Shown piece by piece: positions 1 to 9,213 of a DNA stretch of 35,618 nucleotides. The stretch is from assembly GCA_002702655.1 (NCBI GenBank), contig PABB01000040.1, positions 1-35,618 on the forward strand. Direction: 5' to 3'. The position numbers and the translations under genes were made by a program. Origin of the DNA: Planctomycetaceae bacterium. Lineage in GTDB: Bacteria; Planctomycetota; Planctomycetia; Pirellulales; Lacipirellulaceae. Within the stretch, counting starts at the first letter, position 1. Every line of letters begins with the position of its first letter. Below the pieces are notes generated by a model. It was not told the DNA's origin. It saw nothing but the letters and a program-made list of their open reading frames with translations, and ran no database searches.

Positions 1-99
1 TCTGCGCCGTGTCCAGCGGTGGCGAAATAAACATCCCAAGCAGGCCATCTTGCGCGGGGAACTGATTAAGCATGGTGCCAGCGCGACTCGCCTGTGCCA
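1..99. repeat. Terminal redundancy of the circular contig, left copy
   Basis: These 99 bases are repeated exactly at 35520-35618. They lie inside one gene that reads through in frame when the ends are joined, so the sequence is a circle of 35,519 bp. The overlap is odd-length and shows no other repeat structure, which fits a k-mer overlap left by an assembler better than a biological terminal repeat. A circularly permuted headful genome would also assemble this way. Confidence 0.95.
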
Positions 100-238
100 C
101 ACCGATGTTGGTGTCCATCGTGCGATTCGTGGCGCCTCCCGTAGCCGTCCAGTCCGGGGTCCGCGTGGATTGTTCGCCGCTCGGCAGGGTGCCGCTTAAC
201 GAGGTTACAGCGTCGTGGAAGTACAGCCGAGTTGCCAT
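1..238 (-). CDS. Tail appendage protein, N-terminal part (continues at 35519)
   Basis: This is the first part of a gene that crosses the contig ends. Reading starts at ATG 238-236, which overlaps the stop of the upstream gene as TAATG, and continues through base 1 into 35519 down to 35098. The joined protein has 219 residues. Taken without the join, only an internal methionine (MLNQFPAQ..., residue 56) would look like a start, and 55 residues would be lost. I do not recognise the family. The protein is rich in Thr, Gly and Ala and looks all-beta. Its place between a tail fibre-like gene and further tail genes suggests a virion appendage or minor tail protein. Confidence 0.85.
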   Translation of the reverse strand, partial: MATRLYFHDAVTSLSGTLPSGEQSTRTPDWTATGGATNRTMDTNIGVAQASRAGTMLNQFPAQDGLLGMFISPPLDTAQ

Positions 239-1224
239 TAGGCTCCCGCCTGGACGTATTCAAGAGCGACTGTGAAGCTCATGTTTTTGGGTGTTCCAAA
301 AACCGCTGTCACGATTGGCTGAATGTAATCTCCCGCTGCAAGCGCAACGTCCGCCGGGTTGGTGAGCGCGGCGGTTGTCGTCACCGAAATTGCGGTGAAT
401 CCGGTAATGTCCACGCCGTTTTTCTGCAATTTCACCGTCGCCGATGTGCCTGCTCCAATTTTGTGTCGCGCCTCAACCAGCTTTGCAGTTTGTCCAACCG
501 CCAGAGACGGCACGAAAAACCCAGGAATAACGTCGAGGTCGCCAGCGGGTACTTTGACTTCGCCGGCCACGGCCCAGGTGTGCGGGACGTTGATCGTCGT
601 GGTGCGTGGTATCAGCGATTTACCGCTTGCCCGCTGGTATGCGATGCAGCGCCAATTTCCCGACCCCAGCGACAGCATGACAGCCACGTCACCGGCTGCC
701 GTGGTGATGTTCGCGCCGCCAGGCAGGATCAGACTGGTGGCGTTGTGGGTGAGCGTAAGTGCAGCGGCAAATGTCAGCACCCGGACAGCGCCGTCCGCGA
801 TGGTGTCGAATGCGGTAATCGTGGTGGTGCCGGTAATCGTGATCGCGTTGGCCGCGGCCGCCCCGATATTCACAGTTGCCGCACTGGCAAGCGATACAGA
901 CGGCGCGTGGTTCAGCGCGGTGGTCAGCGTGCCGCCGGCAAACGGTAAGCGAAAACCGATGCGGACCTTCTCGACGGCCGCCCCGGACTCAACGCGGTAG
1001 TAGATCAGCTCGTCCGTGGCGGGATCCGGCACCACGAAATAGCCGCCCTCCGCCGTCGCTGCCAAACCAGCCGTTGTGTCGGGGTAGATGATCGTGTCGG
1101 ATACGGCAACGTCCCGCGCCTCTAGCGCAGCGTCGTGCAACTCCTCGACGCGCTGGAAGTTGCCGTCAACCTCAGCGTAGGTGAGTGCGCGCTGAACGAT
1201 GTTGCGGTAGGTGAACTCGGCCAT
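238..1224 (-). CDS. Tail fibre-like protein
   Basis: The 328-residue product starts MAEFTYRNIVQRALTYAEVD, followed by a short helical stretch (about residues 20-42) and then long Thr/Ala/Gly/Val-rich beta segments. An N-terminal phrase like LTYAEVDGNFQRVEEL is common at the base of tail fibres in tailed phages, where it attaches the fibre to the tail tip. The gene sits directly after the tail tip gene (one base between TGA and ATG) and is translationally coupled to the following gene by TAATG. It is probably a structural, possibly receptor-contacting protein. The exact receptor-binding role is inference. Confidence 0.75.
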   Translation of the reverse strand: MAEFTYRNIVQRALTYAEVDGNFQRVEELHDAALEARDVAVSDTIIYPDTTAGLAATAEGGYFVVPDPATDELIYYRVESGAAVEKVRIGFRLPFAGGTLTTALNHAPSVSLASAATVNIGAAAANAITITGTTTITAFDTIADGAVRVLTFAAALTLTHNATSLILPGGANITTAAGDVAVMLSLGSGNWRCIAYQRASGKSLIPRTTTINVPHTWAVAGEVKVPAGDLDVIPGFFVPSLAVGQTAKLVEARHKIGAGTSATVKLQKNGVDITGFTAISVTTTAALTNPADVALAAGDYIQPIVTAVFGTPKNMSFTVALEYVQAGA

Positions 1225-1225
1225 A

Positions 1226-3607
1226 TCAGGCTCCGGGTGAGTACATGATGAACGCCAGCGCGTAATAGGGCGGGTCTATGGGCACGTTGGCGTCGATGAC
1301 GTGGTTGTGCGCAATCGATGATGCATGGGTAGAGGTTTTTTCGACTCGGTTCGATTCTCTCGCTCCGCCCTTGTGCGAGTGAGAAATCGTATTGGTTGTC
1401 GCAGTAGCGTTCACGGTGTTGTCGCCCTCCGCCGTACCCTCATTCCCGACGTTTGCGACCTCCACAAAATGATCGCGCATATCGGGGGTGCCGTTGGCGC
1501 CGTCGCACAGCACCCAATCAGCCGGCACCACTCCGCCCTCCCACAGTATGATCTGACCTGGCACGATATTGCCGGTCCCCGTCGTCTGGTATAGAGCCAA
1601 TCGCCTTCGCTTTGCCCGAACGGCCACCTGCAACGTCGCAGAGTGACCATGGATTGAGCCGCCATGAACGGTGAAGTTCTTGGGAGTTGGGGGGATAAAT
1701 ATCTCTTCGCCAGCACTTGGGCCGGGAGCCGGAACCCAGATACCACCGTAATAATCCGGCCCTGGAACGTAGTCCGAAATGTGCCAGTGCCTGTCATCAG
1801 CCGACCCAGTCGTGAGCGGCACCTGTTGGCTCGCCGAGCCCGCATTGCCGTTTTCCGCCGCCGCCTCCAACACTCGCCCAGCCGCGGACACATCGCGACT
1901 CCATGCGTTGGTGCTGATTCCCGGCACGCCAAACACGGCACAATTCGGCGGCAGACTGGTTACCGACGTTGCTTTGATCAGCCTCCTGCGCACTCTCAGC
2001 GGGTCCAGCGCGACGCTGCCTGAGTCGTAGCTGTGGCTGTGTACGGGATTACCTACCAGTGCAGTCCCGTTCTCGCTCCCGGCAATAGAGGGCTCGCTGG
2101 GGTAGTCCGGAGTGTTGTCGCGCCGCGCATCGGTGAAAAAATCGGTACTCAAATTTGGATTATGGGCGCCGCCGGCGGTGGTCAGCCCGCTGAACGATAC
2201 ATTCCAGCCTGCCCCTCCGGTTTCGGATTGAGCGTGCGCCCCGCCGGCGCCCACAATAACGCGGCCGTTCGCCGCAGTGAACTCCGCAAAGTTATCCGGA
2301 ATGCTGCCGCCCAGCCACAGGACGATCGCGCCAATCGGAAGTTGTGTGCTCTGCAAAAGCGACAGCTCGCCGAGATAGTGATTCGGGTCGTACATCTCAC
2401 CGGATATCCGGTAACGCCCAGGGCCGGACATACCCACCTCCAGCACGCGCATGGGTAGTTCGGTGATTCCCCTGGCCGGGGAATCCAGCCGGATAACGTC
2501 GCCAACCTGGTAGGTGATACCACGATCCGGAACATCGCACGATATCGTCACCCGGCTCTGCATCCGGTTGAGTTTCGCCAGTGCTTTGTTGTCGGCCTCA
2601 ACCGCCGAAAAAATGCCCTCCATCTTCAGCGTGGTTGGTGTCACAGCCCCGCCTGCAAGCTCCCGCCGCACAGAGTCCGTGGCCCACGGTAGCGAATCCG
2701 TCCGCGGCACGGTGTACATCACGTCCACGGACCTCGGAGCGTCCGCGGTATCCTCATGGCGTACAGAAAGCGTGCCGGCTATCCACTCGCGCTCGATCGG
2801 CGTTGCGGACAGGTCAACCGAGCTGTCGCGGACCAGCTTGATATCCGCGCCTTCGTGAATCCAATAGAACTCGCCGTAGCTGGATAACAGGTCCAGCCAG
2901 TCTGGTAGTATCGGGCGCGGGTTATCCAGCACCAGGGCGATGCGCGAGAGCTTCGTGGTGCCGTCCGACAGCAAAGAGTCACACCAGTCCGCCACATCCG
3001 CGACGTTGGTCGCGGTCAGGCCCAGCCCGTAGTCCAGATCAGAAATGAGGTCCGCCGTGCAGAGCGCGGTATTGTCGCTGTAGACGGTTGTATCGGTGCG
3101 CGGATCGTAGACCTTGCGCCCGCGTATCGTCGCGCGCATCCTCGGCCAGCCGCCGACGTCTGCGGTATCTGTGATCCGCAGCACCACATAGGCGATGCCG
3201 CGCCAGCCGTTGCCGGCGTCGAAGCGCATCGAATCGTTGTAGGCCACAATCGCCGATGACAACGTAGCGTCCACACCCTGGGTCGGCGTGCCGAGGTAGT
3301 TGGTGACGGTAACGCCGGTGATGGTGCTCGCGTCGATATCGTTGATCTGCACCATTTCAATGGCGTCGATCTCGCCCACACACAGCGCATAGCCCACCAC
3401 CAGATCAGTGCCGATCAGGCCCTGCGCGAACAGCAGGCCGGGGACATTGGCGCGCCCGTACACAATAGGCAGCATCTGGTCCGCAGCCGCCACAGAGATC
3501 GAGCGCTGGACAGGATCGCGGGCGAACTCGTTGATTCGACTTGCCGGCAGCCGGCCGCCCCGAGCGGTTTCGGTGCCGCGATACGCTGGGAGTCTGGGCG
3601 CTGGCAT
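1226..3607 (-). CDS. Tail tip / hub protein with two collar-type modules
   Basis: The 793-residue protein has an N-terminal 400 residues resembling the central tail tip protein of siphophages (lambda J-type): an opening with IVYGRANVPG, then a beta-rich hub containing TYQVGDVIRLDSPARG near residue 365. Two modules of the phage tail-collar type follow. The first begins about residue 425 (PIGAIVLWLGGSIPDNF) and the second about residue 685 (PGQIILWEGGVVPADWVLCD), each followed by His-rich NPVHSHS- or ISHSHKG-like segments. The gene follows the tape measure and a second tail gene, and its ATG overlaps the upstream stop (TGATG). It likely forms the distal tail tip that contacts the host surface. 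Collar modules within the hub chain itself are notable. Confidence 0.8.
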   Translation of the reverse strand: MPAPRLPAYRGTETARGGRLPASRINEFARDPVQRSISVAAADQMLPIVYGRANVPGLLFAQGLIGTDLVVGYALCVGEIDAIEMVQINDIDASTITGVTVTNYLGTPTQGVDATLSSAIVAYNDSMRFDAGNGWRGIAYVVLRITDTADVGGWPRMRATIRGRKVYDPRTDTTVYSDNTALCTADLISDLDYGLGLTATNVADVADWCDSLLSDGTTKLSRIALVLDNPRPILPDWLDLLSSYGEFYWIHEGADIKLVRDSSVDLSATPIEREWIAGTLSVRHEDTADAPRSVDVMYTVPRTDSLPWATDSVRRELAGGAVTPTTLKMEGIFSAVEADNKALAKLNRMQSRVTISCDVPDRGITYQVGDVIRLDSPARGITELPMRVLEVGMSGPGRYRISGEMYDPNHYLGELSLLQSTQLPIGAIVLWLGGSIPDNFAEFTAANGRVIVGAGGAHAQSETGGAGWNVSFSGLTTAGGAHNPNLSTDFFTDARRDNTPDYPSEPSIAGSENGTALVGNPVHSHSYDSGSVALDPLRVRRRLIKATSVTSLPPNCAVFGVPGISTNAWSRDVSAAGRVLEAAAENGNAGSASQQVPLTTGSADDRHWHISDYVPGPDYYGGIWVPAPGPSAGEEIFIPPTPKNFTVHGGSIHGHSATLQVAVRAKRRRLALYQTTGTGNIVPGQIILWEGGVVPADWVLCDGANGTPDMRDHFVEVANVGNEGTAEGDNTVNATATTNTISHSHKGGARESNRVEKTSTHASSIAHNHVIDANVPIDPPYYALAFIMYSPGA

Positions 3608-4674
3608 CAGACGCCCGCCCCTGACTTATCCGCCATCCATGCCTCGATGGCCTGACGATCTGCGTCTGCAATTCCGTGCTGAATGTGGATAACGCCGTAG
3701 ATTCTGCCGGGAAAATCATTCCGCCCGAGCAGCCCTGTTGGGCTGTCTCCAGCGTCACTGAGCGCCGGCGCGGTAGCCGTGCCGTAGAGCATACCGTTTA
3801 GATAAGACTTGCGTGCCGCGTTGTCAGTGGCGAGATGCACGGTACCCACATAATCGCCGCCAGTCGGCGCAGACCCAGCGAATGACGTTACATCCTGATT
3901 CCCGATCCGCGTAAGCAGCGAGTTGCTGTTGAGCGGGTTTAGCTGAGGGTGCTTGTGCTGTGCGTCGAATGCGCCCTCGCGGGACACATAAATGGTCGGT
4001 GACCCGGAACTACTATCGTGCCTCCAGCCCACTACGGCGCAAATGCCTGTCGTCGGCTCAGGCATCCCGGTCGGGATGACAAGCGTATGCGTGGTCCCGT
4101 TGTAGTCCAGATAAGTACGGCCGGCGCTGTCGCGCTGGAGTATCGGTTGGTTCGCCGCCGTAGCCTGCGTGGCTGCCAGGCCGAGATTGCCCTTGTCATC
4201 AATCCTGGCTACCGGGCCGCCCAATTGAGCGGGGATCGTGCCGGCAGTGTCCTGCCACATCGTCGAGAGGTCGGACGGATCATACCAGTGGCTGGCCTGT
4301 GCATAGGCGGCGATGATTGCTGCGATCGGATCAACAGATGCAACCCGCACCGCACGATATTGCGCCGTCAATCCGTACAGTTGTCCGCTCACCCACCTGC
4401 GCACAGGGCCGCCGATCAACTCGCCGGTATAGTCGTGTCCGTCTAGCGTGAATGTCACGGTCTCCAGGCGATACCTGAGAATAAAATCCTCCAGATAATC
4501 GCGCTGCGCCAGCGTCAGCAAATCCCAGTTCAGCGTCACCACATAATGCTGCTGCGCATACAGCCCGCGCCGGTGCAGCTTACCGCTGTCCGCATAGTCC
4601 AGCGTTATCCCGTGATCCGGCTCGACAGTCGAGGATATGGACGGCGGATACAGGCTCAGATTCAGCGCGGCCAT
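3607..4674 (-). CDS. Distal tail protein with C-terminal lectin-like domain
   Basis: The 355-residue protein begins right at the tape-measure stop (TGATG). About 115 N-terminal residues look like a distal-tail or tail-hub adaptor (beta-rich, with LTLAQRDYLEDFI and YTGELIGGPVRRW). From about residue 128 (HWYDPSDLSTMWQDTAGT) to the end it reads as a concanavalin/LamG-like beta sandwich, ending in a helix (ADRQAIEAWMADK) often seen at the close of such domains. Position between tape measure and tip supports a tail-tip component. The lectin-like domain may bind surface polysaccharide, which is inference. Confidence 0.7.
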   Translation of the reverse strand: MAALNLSLYPPSISSTVEPDHGITLDYADSGKLHRRGLYAQQHYVVTLNWDLLTLAQRDYLEDFILRYRLETVTFTLDGHDYTGELIGGPVRRWVSGQLYGLTAQYRAVRVASVDPIAAIIAAYAQASHWYDPSDLSTMWQDTAGTIPAQLGGPVARIDDKGNLGLAATQATAANQPILQRDSAGRTYLDYNGTTHTLVIPTGMPEPTTGICAVVGWRHDSSSGSPTIYVSREGAFDAQHKHPQLNPLNSNSLLTRIGNQDVTSFAGSAPTGGDYVGTVHLATDNAARKSYLNGMLYGTATAPALSDAGDSPTGLLGRNDFPGRIYGVIHIQHGIADADRQAIEAWMADKSGAGV

Positions 4675-7600
4675 CAGAATGCCACCTCAGTGCCCGCGAT
4701 CTGCACGCGGATAGATTCGGGCAGGCTTGCCGCCCACTGATTCAGCGATTGCACAAGCTGCGTGGATTGCCGGCTGGTCTCGGCCTGCTGTTGGGATACG
4801 GCTTCCACCGCCTGTTGTACGGCCTCGCGCAACGTGCGCAACGCCTGTTCTGTTTCGCTGCGGATAACAGCTCCAACATCTCCGCCGCCCGTCACGTCGC
4901 CGCGCAAATCCTCCAGCAGCCCGGTCGTAATCTCGCGCATCTCGGTGACGGTCTTCAGGATGTCGTCGCGCAGCAGATCCTGTGATTCCTCGCTGAGCGA
5001 TTGATAGGCTTGACCTACCAGTCGGTTGTACTGCTCGGCCGCCTGCTGAATGGCTTCAGGGTCTTGCAGCGACAGAATCTCTTCCGCAACGGCATCGGCC
5101 TGCTGTCGAAAATACTCGTAGCGCTCACGCTCGGACTCCAGACCGTCCACCACGATGCTCTCAATCGTGGCATTGAATGATGCCGCTACCGATTGCAATG
5201 CGCTGTCGATCTGGCCGATCAGTTGCAGCTCGGTGTCGTACCGTGCAATGACGGCCTGTTCCAGCGCTGCGAAATCGGATGCGCTCTCCAGATTCGCTGC
5301 CAGATCCTTAATTGCGTCGGTTTGCGCCTGGTAGGTCTCAAACAGTGTTCTCGTGCTGGCCTCGTAATCTCGCAGGATGCGATCTTCGGACAGCAGATCG
5401 TTGATGCGCTGCAACGTCTGGCCGTAGGCGGCAATCTCCGCTGCGCGCTGTTGTCCGAGTCCTCTAAGTGCGTTGGCTGCGCGCTCGAAAAACTCAACCG
5501 TATTGCTGGTTTCTTCTCCCACCGATGCGAGCAGCAGGGTTGCAGCATCCAGCCGGTTGACGGTATCCGCAAGCCCCTCGCCGGCTTCGGCGAATTGCCC
5601 CTGCAACAGCCCGATGGTTTCCGACAGACTTTCGATGCCGGCAAACACCTCACCGCCGCTATCCAACCGGGCGTTGATGTTGAGCAGCGTCTCAAATCCG
5701 GCGGCAAGCTGCTGAGCGCCTTCACCACCAAGAGACGCAGCGGCCATCTCCAGCTCGGCGTCGAATCCGCGTGATACCTCGTCGATCCACTGCCGGACGA
5801 AATCTCGGGCGCCTTCTTCGCCAGGAGGTATCGCGCCGAAACTCGCGCCGGACAGATCAACCGCAAACCCGGCGCCGCGTGTGACGGTGGTGAGCGCCTG
5901 ATCAAGCTCTGTCAGAGCCTGCGTGAAGTTCCTGACGGCCTCTTCGCCCTCCTCGCCTACACGTTGGGCCTCGCCGGCGAGCGCCAGCCCGCTGGCGCCG
6001 ACCTGCTGGGCGACCGTCCACTTGGGTTCTGCCCTGCTGGCATCCGTACCCGCGAATACGGCTGCGCGCACCTCGGGTCCGTCACCGCCCAATACCGAAT
6101 CTATTGCCGACCCGACGAACGCTCCTGCCAAAGCGCCCAATGGTCCGGCAGCCCAGCCCAATGATCCGAGCAACGCGCTTCCGCCGATAGCCCCAGCAGC
6201 ACCACCAAGACCAGAAGCCAAACCGGGCTCGCCGCCGAAAACCGCACCGCCGAGCTGGCCGCCCAAAAATCCTGCTCCAGCAGAAATCAACCCGCCGCCC
6301 ACCAGCCCACCAGGCGCGGATGCAAGATTGTTCGCCGCGTTATTGAGCAGCACGCCAGCATCCGCTAGCATACCGCCTTGCGCCACAAGCTGATTCGTCA
6401 GGCCGAAGACGTTCTCCTGAACGCCGGGCAGAAGAACTCCACCGCTCAACAGCCCCGAAGATCCACCGCCAAACAGCGACCCCAATCCGGACAATATCGG
6501 CGTTGATGCGGTCTCGAATCCGAACAATGCGCCGAGACCAGAGTTAACGAGTTCGCGCTGAGTGCGTCCGAGCAGGTCGGTTATTGCGTCGCCCATGCTG
6601 CCAGTGGATGAGAGAAACGCGCCGGCAATCTCCGTCACGAACCCCTGCCATGCACGGTTGGCGTTGAGTCGTGCTTCTGCCTCGGCGTCGATCTGCTGCT
6701 TGAGTTCGATTTCAGCGCGGGTCAGCGATTCGATCTCCGCACGCTCTCTGTCGGTAAGCTCAATACCCTGATCCTGCAATGCCTGAATGCGGCGCTTGGT
6801 TTCCTCTTGCACCATGAGCTGCTGTGTATAAGCAGCATAGGCGTCTTCGCCCTGCCTCAATGCCGCGAGTTCGCGCTCCAGTTCCTCGACGGTCTCGGCG
6901 TGGGTCTCGATCGTTGTCCGCGTGATGGACTGAAGGTCGGTAAGCTGCTCTTGCAGCCGGCGACGTGCCTCTTCCAGGTCTTTAGTGCTGCCGGTCTCCT
7001 TCTGGATCGCAGCATCCAGCGTTGCGATTTGCGACAGCAATTCGCGCTGTTTGGCTTGATACGGCAAAGCTGCGGCGACGATCTGCTCCAGCGCATTCCG
7101 CTGTTTTTCCAGCGCCTTGGCGTGCTTGTCCGTCGCAGCAATTGCGCTTTCTGTTGAGCCTGTCAGCCCGCCGCTGTCCCTGAGCTTCCCGATATCCTCC
7201 TGTGCTCTGGCAATACGCTCATGCACAGAATCAAGAAACTCCTCGACACGGGACTGCGCCTGTCCGACCTCTTCCTCCGATCCAAAGAGCTGAAAATCAG
7301 GAACCGGCGCGTCGATGAGCGCCTGCCTGCGCTCCTGCAACTGCGCCATGGCCTGCTCAGCCTGGCGCAAGGACTCAAGCAGGCTGTCAGCCACGGCAGG
7401 ATCATTTGCGCCAGCAGCAAACGCCGCCTGAGCCTCACTCAGCGTCTCCTGCGCTTGCGCGATCCTCTCGTCCAGCATCTCCAGTTGCCGGGCGATTTTC
7501 TGCTCATCGATCAGGTTGGTGATTTCCGCGATGTTCTGGACGGCCGAAGCCCCTGCTCCCAAGATGACAAGCCCTTTTTTTCCAAACAGCAATGCGCCGA

Positions 7601-8543
7601 CAAGCCCGACAGACTGAACCTCGGTCGGCAGAGACTGGAACCCCTGCCACATGTCTTCCACAGCGCCGGCAATCAACCCCAGCGGCGGACCGAGCGTGTC
7701 AACAGCAATCGCACCGGCTCGAATGACATCCTCGAATGCCTCGACGATAACGTCGCCGGTATCCCGAGCAACATCATTGATGGAGTCAAAATTCTCATTC
7801 AGCCGTGAATCGACCTCGGCCATTGCTGCCTTGAGAAAGTCGAACGGCCCGGAATCCATAACCTCTGCGCGGAACAGGAACCACTTGTCTTGCAGCATCG
7901 AGACGAGACCGTCCCAGTTCTGCGCCATCTCAGCAGACGCGCCCTTGAGCGTATTAACGGCTCCACCAGGGCCAAACCACAGATCCTGAATGTGCTTTTT
8001 CGTCTGCTCTGCGGTTACCTGAACGCCCTGCTCAAACCCAAGCAGCGCTCCTACACCGCGCTCGCGGAACAGGTCGGCAGACGCAATCCCGCCAGACATT
8101 GCGCGTTGCAATTGCTGGGCAGTCTGCTCGAACGACAAGCCGGTAGCAGCGGCAATGTCGCCGGTGATTTCGAGGAGCTGGTTTAGCTCTTTGGTATTTT
8201 CCGCCACCACAAGCAGATTTGGTGCGGCGTTGGAGATTTCGCGGAATTCGAACGGAACGCGCGCCGCGAATTTCTGCAATGAATCTGCGGCAGCAGCAGC
8301 TTCTTCCGTGGTATCAGTGAGAAAGCGCATGCGAGTCTGGACGTTCTCCAGCTCGCGCGCAACATCGATAAAGCCCTTGACGGATAGAGCAGCACCCACA
8401 GCAAGCGCCGCATTGCGCAGCGCCGTAAAGCCTGTCGTCGCTCTTCGCGCAGATCCGGTGAGATCATCCAGCGAGCGCATACCGCGCACAGCTTGCGTGC
8501 TGTCGACCTCGATCCCTAGGCGAGCATATTCTTCAATTGCCAT
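4674..8543 (-). CDS. Tape measure protein
   Basis: At 1,289 residues this is the longest gene. It shows the N-terminal tape-measure signature (MRSLDDLTGSARRATTGF, then FRAEVMDSGPFDFLKAAM near residue 230), long heptad-rich coiled coils (about 335-630), a Gly/Ala-rich hydrophobic stretch of about 120 residues (about 680-800) that could cross a membrane, and further coiled coil to the C-terminus. Tape measures set tail length, fill the tail tube and help DNA cross the host envelope. It starts 11 bases inside the end of the tail chaperone frameshift product and overlaps the next gene by TGATG. Confidence 0.92.
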   Translation of the reverse strand: MAIEEYARLGIEVDSTQAVRGMRSLDDLTGSARRATTGFTALRNAALAVGAALSVKGFIDVARELENVQTRMRFLTDTTEEAAAAADSLQKFAARVPFEFREISNAAPNLLVVAENTKELNQLLEITGDIAAATGLSFEQTAQQLQRAMSGGIASADLFRERGVGALLGFEQGVQVTAEQTKKHIQDLWFGPGGAVNTLKGASAEMAQNWDGLVSMLQDKWFLFRAEVMDSGPFDFLKAAMAEVDSRLNENFDSINDVARDTGDVIVEAFEDVIRAGAIAVDTLGPPLGLIAGAVEDMWQGFQSLPTEVQSVGLVGALLFGKKGLVILGAGASAVQNIAEITNLIDEQKIARQLEMLDERIAQAQETLSEAQAAFAAGANDPAVADSLLESLRQAEQAMAQLQERRQALIDAPVPDFQLFGSEEEVGQAQSRVEEFLDSVHERIARAQEDIGKLRDSGGLTGSTESAIAATDKHAKALEKQRNALEQIVAAALPYQAKQRELLSQIATLDAAIQKETGSTKDLEEARRRLQEQLTDLQSITRTTIETHAETVEELERELAALRQGEDAYAAYTQQLMVQEETKRRIQALQDQGIELTDRERAEIESLTRAEIELKQQIDAEAEARLNANRAWQGFVTEIAGAFLSSTGSMGDAITDLLGRTQRELVNSGLGALFGFETASTPILSGLGSLFGGGSSGLLSGGVLLPGVQENVFGLTNQLVAQGGMLADAGVLLNNAANNLASAPGGLVGGGLISAGAGFLGGQLGGAVFGGEPGLASGLGGAAGAIGGSALLGSLGWAAGPLGALAGAFVGSAIDSVLGGDGPEVRAAVFAGTDASRAEPKWTVAQQVGASGLALAGEAQRVGEEGEEAVRNFTQALTELDQALTTVTRGAGFAVDLSGASFGAIPPGEEGARDFVRQWIDEVSRGFDAELEMAAASLGGEGAQQLAAGFETLLNINARLDSGGEVFAGIESLSETIGLLQGQFAEAGEGLADTVNRLDAATLLLASVGEETSNTVEFFERAANALRGLGQQRAAEIAAYGQTLQRINDLLSEDRILRDYEASTRTLFETYQAQTDAIKDLAANLESASDFAALEQAVIARYDTELQLIGQIDSALQSVAASFNATIESIVVDGLESERERYEYFRQQADAVAEEILSLQDPEAIQQAAEQYNRLVGQAYQSLSEESQDLLRDDILKTVTEMREITTGLLEDLRGDVTGGGDVGAVIRSETEQALRTLREAVQQAVEAVSQQQAETSRQSTQLVQSLNQWAASLPESIRVQIAGTEVAF

Positions 8544-8871
8544 GTATCGCCTCGTGCAGCTCGTGGTCTAGTCTGAACAGCGCGTCAATCTCCCACCGTT
8601 CCGGCCTTCGCCTGGTAACCCTGGACCAAGCCTCGATCTCGACGTAATTCAGGGGTTTCCTTAGCTCCCTGAACCACCCCCACAAATACGCCAGTCTCTC
8701 CGGCATTGGCCCGTGTGCATCCAGCATCGGCGGGCGCTTTCCTGTATTGCGCTCGACACGCTCCAAGTGCTCGCGCAGGCTTATGCGGTCTTTTGCTCCT
8801 TGCGGGGGCTGGGCGAGATCGAACTCTCCCCTTGCCCATCGGCAGAGTTCGGCGACGCTGTCGAGTAGAGC
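8533..8871 (-). CDS. Tail assembly chaperone gpT-like extension, reached by -1 frameshift
   Basis: This is the -1 frame extension of the tail chaperone gene. The frame is closed by TGA just upstream of the slippery heptamer at 8877-8871 and open from there to 8533. If ribosomes slip at G GGA AAG, residue 114 of the first protein is followed by ALLDSVAELCRWARGEFDL and 93 more residues, giving a 226-residue fusion. The only start-like codon in the separate frame is a TTG at 8766, which would drop 35 well-formed residues. In lambda the gpG/gpGT pair bridges the tape measure and tail tube subunits during assembly. Position immediately before the tape measure is exactly as expected. Confidence 0.85.
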   Translation of the reverse strand, partial: ALLDSVAELCRWARGEFDLAQPPQGAKDRISLREHLERVERNTGKRPPMLDAHGPMPERLAYLWGWFRELRKPLNYVEIEAWSRVTRRRPERWEIDALFRLDHELHEAIHGN

Positions 8872-9212
8872 TTTCCCTCAGTGGTGGCCTTCTCGATTAT
8901 CGCGTTGTGAAGATGCGGCGCGAGGCAGAGGAACTGGTAGATGTTCTCCGCATTGCACTCCACGTCGAACGACCAGCCGGCAATCAGCGGCGCGATGATC
9001 CGCGCACTGCGCTCGACAGCCGGCCCTTCTTCCCCCTGAATCGCGATATCCCGCAGAACCTGTTCGCGAGCCTCGGCGTAGTCATCGGCGAGTGAATAAC
9101 GGATGTCGATCCAGTCTCCCGTAGATTTGCCGGTGTCCGGGTCAGCGAGATAAATGCGCTGCCGCTGATTGATCTTCGCTCTGGTGTTGTACCTGTCGAA
9201 CGGATTGCTCAT
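8781..9212 (-). CDS. Tail assembly chaperone gpG-like
   Basis: The 143-residue protein starts MSNPFDRYNTRAKINQRQRI. An upstream in-frame start at 9509 exists but would overlap most of the tail tube gene's 3' end, so ATG 9212, one base after the tail tube stop, is chosen. It lies between the major tail protein and the tape measure, the conserved place of the lambda G/T chaperones. The 0-frame ends in a charged, low-complexity tail (QGESSISPSPRKEQKTA), typical of the shorter product. The frameshift signal is inside it at codons 113-114. Confidence 0.85.
   Translation of the reverse strand: MSNPFDRYNTRAKINQRQRIYLADPDTGKSTGDWIDIRYSLADDYAEAREQVLRDIAIQGEEGPAVERSARIIAPLIAGWSFDVECNAENIYQFLCLAPHLHNAIIEKATTEGKLYSTASPNSADGQGESSISPSPRKEQKTA
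8871..8877 (-). other. Programmed -1 frameshift site GGGAAAG
   Basis: On the minus strand the heptamer G GGA AAG is in the correct phase (codons GGA and AAG of the upstream frame, 8876-8871) for simultaneous P- and A-site slippage. It is the same heptamer used by lambda G/T. A short hairpin, CGAC-AGC-GTCG (minus strand, 8863-8853), starts about seven bases downstream and could act as a weak stimulator. The downstream -1 frame stays open for 112 codons and ends just inside the tape measure start. Confidence 0.85.
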
Positions 9213-9213
9213 A

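Noticed and set aside
232-1091. Three plus-strand ORFs opposite the fibre-like gene
   Set aside because: They lie opposite a convincing coding frame, are rich in Arg/Cys shadow composition and have no ribosome sites or neighbours on that strand.
8533-8766. 77-residue ORF starting at TTG 8766 as an independent gene
   Set aside because: It is the distal part of the -1 frame opened at GGGAAAG. The 35 codons before TTG are open and protein-like, so it was merged into the frameshift product.
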